From Oscillospiraceae bacterium (GTDB taxonomy: Bacteria; Bacillota_A; Clostridia; Oscillospirales; Oscillospiraceae), in assembly GCA_017540945.1 (NCBI GenBank), contig JAFYAB010000151.1, positions 1 to 10,605 of the forward strand: a stretch of DNA of 10,605 bases, given 5' to 3'. Below the pieces are notes generated by a model. It was not told the DNA's origin and ran no database searches. It saw nothing but the letters and a program-made list of their open reading frames with translations. Positions 6,306 to 10,605 of this stretch are shown here, one piece after another; the stretch's first letter is position 1; each line of letters begins with the position of its first letter. A program made the position numbers and the translations under genes.

Positions 6306-7971
6306 GGATGGACTCCTTCAGCTTGGTCAGCGCAATTTTCGTCTCAGCCGCCGTCTCACCCAACAGGGAGGCGATCTGCTGGACGATGCGCATCTGCTTT
6401 TCCACCACCCGGTCGGCGACCTCCGCGGTCTGACGGTTCAGGCTTTCCTTCTGCTCCCGATCCCGCTCGGCCTCAGTGACATCGCGCATAATGCAGATCA
6501 GCTGATGGTACTCGCGGTCGTAGACGATGGTCTGCTCTACGGTTTTGTCATACTCCGCCAGATAGATCCGCTTTTCCCGGACGCTCCGGCCGGTGCGAAG
6601 GACCTCCATAAAGGGAGCGGGCTCCAGGATTCGGATCACCTGGTCTCCCAGGATATCGGAGGCATAGCGGATGTTCAGCAGCTTTTGCGCGGCGGCGTTG
6701 ACCTGCTGTACCTCCAGGCTGTCGTTCAGAAGAAGCACAGCATTCGGCGTATTGTTCATGATATTCCCGGAGAAGCTCTCCGCCTTGCCCTTCAGGAAAG
6801 GCAGGCACATGGAGATATCCGCTTTGCCCTGATAGATGGCGACGGCCTTGTCCCGGCAGGTGTTATAGCCGCAGCTGCCGCAGTTGAGCTCGTCCTCCGG
6901 CTTTGTCTTGCCCATTTTGCGCAGGATTTCGGCAAGCTGGGTCTCGGAGGGCCGGTCCGCCAGGGCGGTGCGGGGCTGGAACTGCTTGCGAAGCTCTTGT
7001 GCCGAGGGCTGAGAGACAGAAAAATCCGTCTTGCCCGCATAGCTGTTGACCGCCATATTGCCGCTGATGACGGCCTTGTGATACTTCTCCATGACCGGCC
7101 CGCTGATGCAGCTTCCGGGACAGGCGGACATTTCGATGAAGCATTTGTGGATCTGTCCCTTCTCCAGCTCCCGCAGGGCGGCGATCACGTTGTCCATCCC
7201 GCCGATGGCGATGTAGTTGCAGCCCGGAGCATTCAGGTTCATGGATCTCAGAATGCCGCCGGTGGTGGGGAAAAGTCTCGCCTTGCCTGTGTCGCTGTCC
7301 TCCGGCTCCGGCGTCAGCTTGATCTTCTCCCGCTTCAGCCACTGGGTCAGCTCCTCGAAGGTCAACACCGCGTCCACAATGCCCTTATAGCGCTGCGCCT
7401 CGTCCTTTTTGGCGACGCAGGGGCCGATGAAGACCGTCTTTGCTTCGGGATGCTCCCGTTTGATGGCCGCGCAGTGCGCCTGCATGGGAGACTGCACGTC
7501 CGCCAGACAGTGCAGAACGGAGGGAAAATACTTCTCGATCATCAGATTGACAGAATGGCAGCAGGAGGAGATCACCACGTCCCGTTTTTCCTCGTTGAGA
7601 ATCCGTTCATATTCGGTCTTTACTACGGTGGCGCTGAGCGCGGTCTCCTCCACGCCGGCGAAGCCCAGCTTTTTCAGCGCGGTGCGCATGGCGTTGATGC
7701 CGATCCCCTCATAGTTCGCCACAAAGGAAGGCGCGATGCTGGCATAGACCGGATCGCCGGCAGACAGCAGAACCTTGACCTTCTCGGTTTCGTCCACGAT
7801 CTGCTTTGCGTTCTGCGGACAGACCACGAAGCACTGGCCGCACAGAACGCAGTCCTCCTCCATGATGTGCGCCTGATTGCCCGAAAAACGGATGGACTTC
7901 ACAGGGCAGTAGCGAATGCACTTATAACAGTTCTTACAGTTTGATTTTTTCAGGGTCAGGCAGCTTGCCAT
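6298..7971 (-). CDS. hydS: HydS, sensory-type (group C-like) [FeFe] hydrogenase with PAS domain
   Basis: This is a 557-residue putative H2 or redox sensor. Domains in order: two ferredoxin-type [4Fe-4S] sites (C12/15/18/22 and C41/44/47/51); an H-cluster domain (about 70-320); a CGxCGYxxC cluster domain (C364, C367, C372, C389); a PAS domain (about 400-500, PNAVLLLNDSLEVQQVNAAA then LICIMRDVTEAER); and a C-terminal helix likely to form a coiled coil (about 500-555). H-cluster ligands are kept: C138 (SSCC), C185 (GPCVAKK), C284 and C288 (SACPGSC). The pocket differs from catalytic enzymes: Gly183 replaces the Met of MPC and Ser282 replaces the Met of MAC. This pattern matches sensory hydrogenases, so little H2 turnover is expected. 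The start ATG 7971 follows GGGAGGT and lies 5 nt after the ferredoxin stop. The 3' end overlaps the phosphatase gene. Family assignment is firm; the sensing role is inferred from domains and context. Confidence 0.92.
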   Translation of the reverse strand: MASCLTLKKSNCKNCYKCIRYCPVKSIRFSGNQAHIMEEDCVLCGQCFVVCPQNAKQIVDETEKVKVLLSAGDPVYASIAPSFVANYEGIGINAMRTALKKLGFAGVEETALSATVVKTEYERILNEEKRDVVISSCCHSVNLMIEKYFPSVLHCLADVQSPMQAHCAAIKREHPEAKTVFIGPCVAKKDEAQRYKGIVDAVLTFEELTQWLKREKIKLTPEPEDSDTGKARLFPTTGGILRSMNLNAPGCNYIAIGGMDNVIAALRELEKGQIHKCFIEMSACPGSCISGPVMEKYHKAVISGNMAVNSYAGKTDFSVSQPSAQELRKQFQPRTALADRPSETQLAEILRKMGKTKPEDELNCGSCGYNTCRDKAVAIYQGKADISMCLPFLKGKAESFSGNIMNNTPNAVLLLNDSLEVQQVNAAAQKLLNIRYASDILGDQVIRILEPAPFMEVLRTGRSVREKRIYLAEYDKTVEQTIVYDREYHQLICIMRDVTEAERDREQKESLNRQTAEVADRVVEKQMRIVQQIASLLGETAAETKIALTKLKESIHE

Positions 7972-7976
7972 GGCGG

Positions 7977-8231
7977 CTACCTCCCATTCGGGAATCTGCT
8001 GAGCACCTCACGGCGGAAGAAATCCTCCGTTGTCTCCGGGGCGACGGAATGCAGCGCTCCGTCCACGGTCACGCAGACGCCTTCCTGGCAGTGCCCCATG
8101 CAGAAGGCGCCGCTGAGCTCGACGCGGTCCTTCAGACCGTAGTCCGCAATGAACTTCTGCATCTTCTCAACCACATCTCTGGAGCCCTTGAGGTGACAGG
8201 AGCTTCCGATGCAAATGGTTACATTCAACAT
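7977..8231 (-). CDS. Thioredoxin-like [2Fe-2S] ferredoxin (NuoE C-terminal-domain type)
   Basis: This 84-residue protein corresponds to only the cluster-binding half of NuoE/HydC. C7 and C12 (CIGSSC) and C44 and C48 (CMGHC) form the expected CxxxxC...CxxxC [2Fe-2S] site; an extra C53 follows (EGVCVTVDG). It should be a soluble one-electron carrier. It sits 5 nt upstream of hydS, and I recall the same pairing in the Thermotoga maritima hydrogenase locus, so it most likely passes electrons to or from HydS rather than HydABC; that is inference. The ATG at 8231 has a strong GAGGAGG about 9 nt upstream. The gap to the kinase gene before it is 22 nt. Confidence 0.9.
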   Translation of the reverse strand: MLNVTICIGSSCHLKGSRDVVEKMQKFIADYGLKDRVELSGAFCMGHCQEGVCVTVDGALHSVAPETTEDFFRREVLSRFPNGR

Positions 8232-8253
8232 GTTTTGTTTCCTCCTCGGTCAG

Positions 8254-9003
8254 TTATTCATATTCTACGACGGACGTCCAACGACGGAGCAGCTCCTGCT
8301 CCTCGGCGATTCCCTTGATGGACTGGGAGGCGGCCACGATGGGCAGCCATCTCTGGACGTCCTGCCTGGCGGTGTCGCCCAAATCGCACATCAGCTTGAG
8401 ATACTTCTCGGCCCATTCAAAGTTGCCCTGCAGGCAGAAGACCAGATAGGTGCGGGCCACGTCCGCATCGGGATTGCCCTGGGTGGCATGGGACCAGTCG
8501 ATGATATAGGCTTCGTCGTCGGGCGTGATGATCACGTTGCTGGGGCAGAAATCGCCGTGGCAGACCTTGGTCTTCCGCTCCATGCTGCTCAGACGGGTGC
8601 GCAGCTCATAGCGGGTGGTGGCGTCCAGCTTGGTCTCACGGATCTTCCTGTGCATCTTATCGGTCAGATTGGTGAGCATGGGGCATTCCGCCTGGTGAAG
8701 CTCGATCTGTAGGCGGACCAGCCGTTCCAGATACTCATCAACTCTGTCCGGGTTCTCCTTCATCAGCCGGGACATACTCTTGCCGGGGATGTATTCGCTG
8801 ATAATGGTCCATTTGCCTTCGTAGGTGGTGACCTCGCGCAGCTTGGGGACCTTGAGGCCGGTGGTCTCGATCTTCGCGAGATTCAGAGCCTCCGTGAGGA
8901 CAGAGACCTTGGAAAAGTCGCTGTCAAACACCTTGGCGGTAAAATCGCCGTCCCGATAGACTGTCTTATTGTTCCGGACGGCAATGACTCGATCCAATTT
9001 CAT
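8254..9003 (-). CDS. APH/choline-kinase-fold phosphotransferase, substrate unknown
   Basis: This 249-residue soluble kinase has the aminoglycoside-phosphotransferase (protein-kinase-like) fold. A short N-lobe carries a likely ATP-binding lysine (K24 in FTAKVF), a hinge-like stretch (IISEYIPGKSM, 67-77), the catalytic loop HGDFCPSN (149-156, base D151, metal ligand N156) and the metal-binding IIDW (167-170, D169). It is a complete small member of the family. True aminoglycoside resistance is unlikely, since the gene is embedded in a metabolic operon: its ATG is 12 nt after the adhE stop behind AAGGAGG, and the ferredoxin gene follows 22 nt later. Possible roles are phosphorylation of a small metabolite or, more speculatively, of a protein, opposing the SpoIIE-type phosphatase downstream. 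The sequence does not decide between these. Confidence 0.85.
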   Translation of the reverse strand: MKLDRVIAVRNNKTVYRDGDFTAKVFDSDFSKVSVLTEALNLAKIETTGLKVPKLREVTTYEGKWTIISEYIPGKSMSRLMKENPDRVDEYLERLVRLQIELHQAECPMLTNLTDKMHRKIRETKLDATTRYELRTRLSSMERKTKVCHGDFCPSNVIITPDDEAYIIDWSHATQGNPDADVARTYLVFCLQGNFEWAEKYLKLMCDLGDTARQDVQRWLPIVAASQSIKGIAEEQELLRRWTSVVEYE

Positions 9004-9015
9004 AGCTTTTCCTCC

Positions 9016-10605
9016 TTAAACCGCGTCGTCGTTGCCGTAGTAGGCGTTTAGATACATCTGTTTCAGCTCGCTCATCAGCGGATAGCGAGGGTTCGCGCCG
9101 GTGCACTGATCGTCAAAGGCCTGTTCGACCATGGCGTCCATCCGATTCAGGAAATCCTGCTCGTCGATGCCATAGTCGCGGATCGTCTTCTTGATGCCGA
9201 CCCGCTCCTCCAACGCCTTGACGGCGGCAATCAGATTTTCCAGAGATTCTCTGTCGTCCTTGCCGCCGAAGCCCAGGGTCTCAGCCACCTCCGCGTAGCG
9301 CCGCAGGGTGTGGGGATGGTCATACTGGGGGAAGGTGCCCATTTTGGTGGGAACCTCGCTGGCGTTGAAGCGCAGGACCTGGCAGATCAGCAGCGCGTTG
9401 GCGACGCCGTGGGGGAGATGATGGAAAGCGCCCAGCTTATGGGCCATAGAGTGGCAGACACCCAGGAAGGCGTTGGCAAAGGCCATGCCCGCCATGGTAG
9501 CCGCGTTGGCCATCTTCTCTCTGGCCTCCACGTCGGTCTGTCCGTTGTCATAGGCTCGGGGCAGATAGGCGAAAATGTCCTTGAGGGCTTGAATCGCGAG
9601 GCTGTCGGTGTACTGGGTCGCCATCATGGAGGCGTAGGCCTCCAGCGCGTGGGTCACAGCGTCGATGCCGGAGGAGGCGGTAAGGCCTCTGGGCGCCGTC
9701 ATGTGGAAGTCGGTGTCGATGATTGCCATCTTGGGCAGGAGCTCATAGTCAGCCAGCGGGTACTTGACGCCGGTCTTCTCGTCGGTGATGACTGCAAACG
9801 GAGTGACCTCGGAGCCGGTGCCCGCGGAGGTGGGGACGGCGATGAAGTAGGCCTTCTCCCCCATCTTGGGGAAGGTGTAGACACGCTTGCGAATGTCGAT
9901 AAAACGCATGGCCATATCCATAAAGTCCACCTCGGGATGCTCGTAGAGGACCCACATGATCTTTCCTGCGTCCATAGCGGAGCCGCCGCCCAGCGCGATG
10001 ATGCAATCGGGCTTGAAGATCTTCATCTGCTCGGCGCCGGCCTTTGCGGATGCCAGTGTGGGATCGGGCGCTACGTCAAAGAAGCAGGTGTGCACAATGC
10101 CCATTTCATCGAGCTTGTCTGTGATGGGCTTGGTGTGACCGTTCTCATAGAGAAAGCGATCCGTGACCACGAAGCAGCGCTTCTTGTGCATCACAGTTTT
10201 CAGTTCATCCAGAGCCACCGGCAGGCAGCCCTTCTTGAGATAGACCTTCTCCGGGGCGCGGAACCAAAGCATGTTTTCTCTCCTTTCGGCCACGGTTTTG
10301 ATGTTCAGCAAGTGCTTGCAGCCCACGTTCTCGCTGACGGAGTTGCCGCCCCAGGAGCCGCAGCCCAAGGTCAGGGACGGGGTGAGCTTGAAGTTGTACA
10401 GGTCGCCCAGACCGCCGTGAGAGGAGGGCGTGTTGACCAGAATCCGGCAGGTCTTCATTCTCGCGGAGAACTCTTCGAGCTTGGCCTGTTCCGTCTTCAC
10501 GTTCAAATAGATGGAGGAGGTATGGCCGTAACCGCCGTCGGCGATCAGCTGCTCCGCCTTGGTGAAGGCGTCCTGAATGTCGGAGGCCCGATACATCGCC
10601 AGCAC
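9016..10605 (-). CDS. adhE: AdhE, bifunctional aldehyde-alcohol dehydrogenase, C-terminal 529 residues (cut by right edge)
   Basis: The full enzyme reduces acetyl-CoA to acetaldehyde (N-terminal CoA-dependent aldehyde dehydrogenase) and then to ethanol (C-terminal iron-dependent alcohol dehydrogenase), using two NADH. It forms cytoplasmic spirosome filaments in studied species. Visible here are the end of the aldehyde domain (fragment residues about 1-90, including NTPSSHGGLGDLYN and the GCGSWGGNS signature), the linker (about 91-115) and a complete Fe-ADH domain (about 116-529). That domain has the NAD-binding GGGSAMDAGK (206-215) and iron ligands D315, H319, H385 and H399, spaced as in the Fe-ADH family. 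AdhE proteins are about 870 residues, so roughly 340 N-terminal residues, with the aldehyde-domain catalytic Cys, lie outside the window. No frameshift or stop interrupts it. The open frame continues to the edge, so the first residue seen is not the start. The kinase gene follows after 12 nt, so adhE is probably the upstream part of the same operon. Confidence 0.96.
   Translation of the reverse strand: MLAMYRASDIQDAFTKAEQLIADGGYGHTSSIYLNVKTEQAKLEEFSARMKTCRILVNTPSSHGGLGDLYNFKLTPSLTLGCGSWGGNSVSENVGCKHLLNIKTVAERRENMLWFRAPEKVYLKKGCLPVALDELKTVMHKKRCFVVTDRFLYENGHTKPITDKLDEMGIVHTCFFDVAPDPTLASAKAGAEQMKIFKPDCIIALGGGSAMDAGKIMWVLYEHPEVDFMDMAMRFIDIRKRVYTFPKMGEKAYFIAVPTSAGTGSEVTPFAVITDEKTGVKYPLADYELLPKMAIIDTDFHMTAPRGLTASSGIDAVTHALEAYASMMATQYTDSLAIQALKDIFAYLPRAYDNGQTDVEAREKMANAATMAGMAFANAFLGVCHSMAHKLGAFHHLPHGVANALLICQVLRFNASEVPTKMGTFPQYDHPHTLRRYAEVAETLGFGGKDDRESLENLIAAVKALEERVGIKKTIRDYGIDEQDFLNRMDAMVEQAFDDQCTGANPRYPLMSELKQMYLNAYYGNDDAV

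Noticed and set aside
5241..6479. Plus-strand open frame of 412 codons opposite the phosphatase
   Set aside because: Covered by the conserved SpoIIE-type gene; no domain and no start signal.
6283..7944. Plus-strand open frame of 553 codons opposite hydS
   Set aside because: Same mirror-frame effect. The minus-strand product has multiple intact Cys motifs; this one has none.
8254..9003. Aminoglycoside resistance gene
   Set aside because: Only the general APH fold is supported. The gene is short, has native-looking composition and is embedded in a metabolic operon with no mobile element nearby.
1..10605. Mobile elements, CRISPR repeats, tRNA or rRNA genes, hydrogenase maturases (hydE/F/G)
   Set aside because: No repeats, transposase motifs, cloverleaf-like or rRNA-like stretches were seen; all coding space is filled by the listed genes, none a maturase.

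Overview
The window is GC-rich and every convincing gene is on the minus strand. It carries an energy-metabolism locus of a strictly anaerobic fermenter. An oxygen-sensitive electron-bifurcating [FeFe] hydrogenase, a sensory [FeFe] hydrogenase, a SpoIIE-type phosphatase, a fused AdhE and strong AGGAGG ribosome binding sites together point to a GC-rich member of Bacillota, class Clostridia. An Oscillospiraceae-like gut or sludge organism is my guess, from composition and gene content only.

In transcription order (right to left) the layout is: the 3' part of adhE (bifunctional aldehyde/alcohol dehydrogenase, running off the right edge); an APH-fold kinase of unknown substrate; an 84-residue thioredoxin-like [2Fe-2S] ferredoxin; hydS, a sensory-type [FeFe] hydrogenase with a PAS domain and C-terminal coiled coil; a SpoIIE/PP2C-type phosphatase with an uncharacterised C-terminal domain; and hydC, hydB and hydA, the three subunits of an NAD- and ferredoxin-linked bifurcating hydrogenase. 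All gaps are 22 nt or less, two junctions overlap by 8 nt, and there is no room for an internal promoter outside coding sequence. I therefore infer a single operon whose promoter lies beyond the right edge. A strong candidate hairpin terminator follows hydA.

Left of the terminator, a promoter-like sequence precedes a separate minus-strand gene for a MATE-family multidrug/Na+ antiporter. It starts at TTG and is cut by the left edge.

Functionally, HydABC would make H2 from NADH plus reduced ferredoxin, or run in reverse, while AdhE disposes of NADH as ethanol, so the two compete for reductant. HydS and the small ferredoxin look like a sensing branch that reads H2 or redox state. The PAS domain, coiled coil and translationally coupled phosphatase would turn this into dephosphorylation of an unseen partner. 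The cluster type (bifurcating hydrogenase, sensory hydrogenase and PP2C) is known from clostridia and Thermotoga. The linkage here to adhE and an APH-like kinase, and the absence of the expected STAS or anti-sigma-like ATPase partners, are less expected. No RNA genes, CRISPR arrays, insertion sequences or attachment sites were seen.
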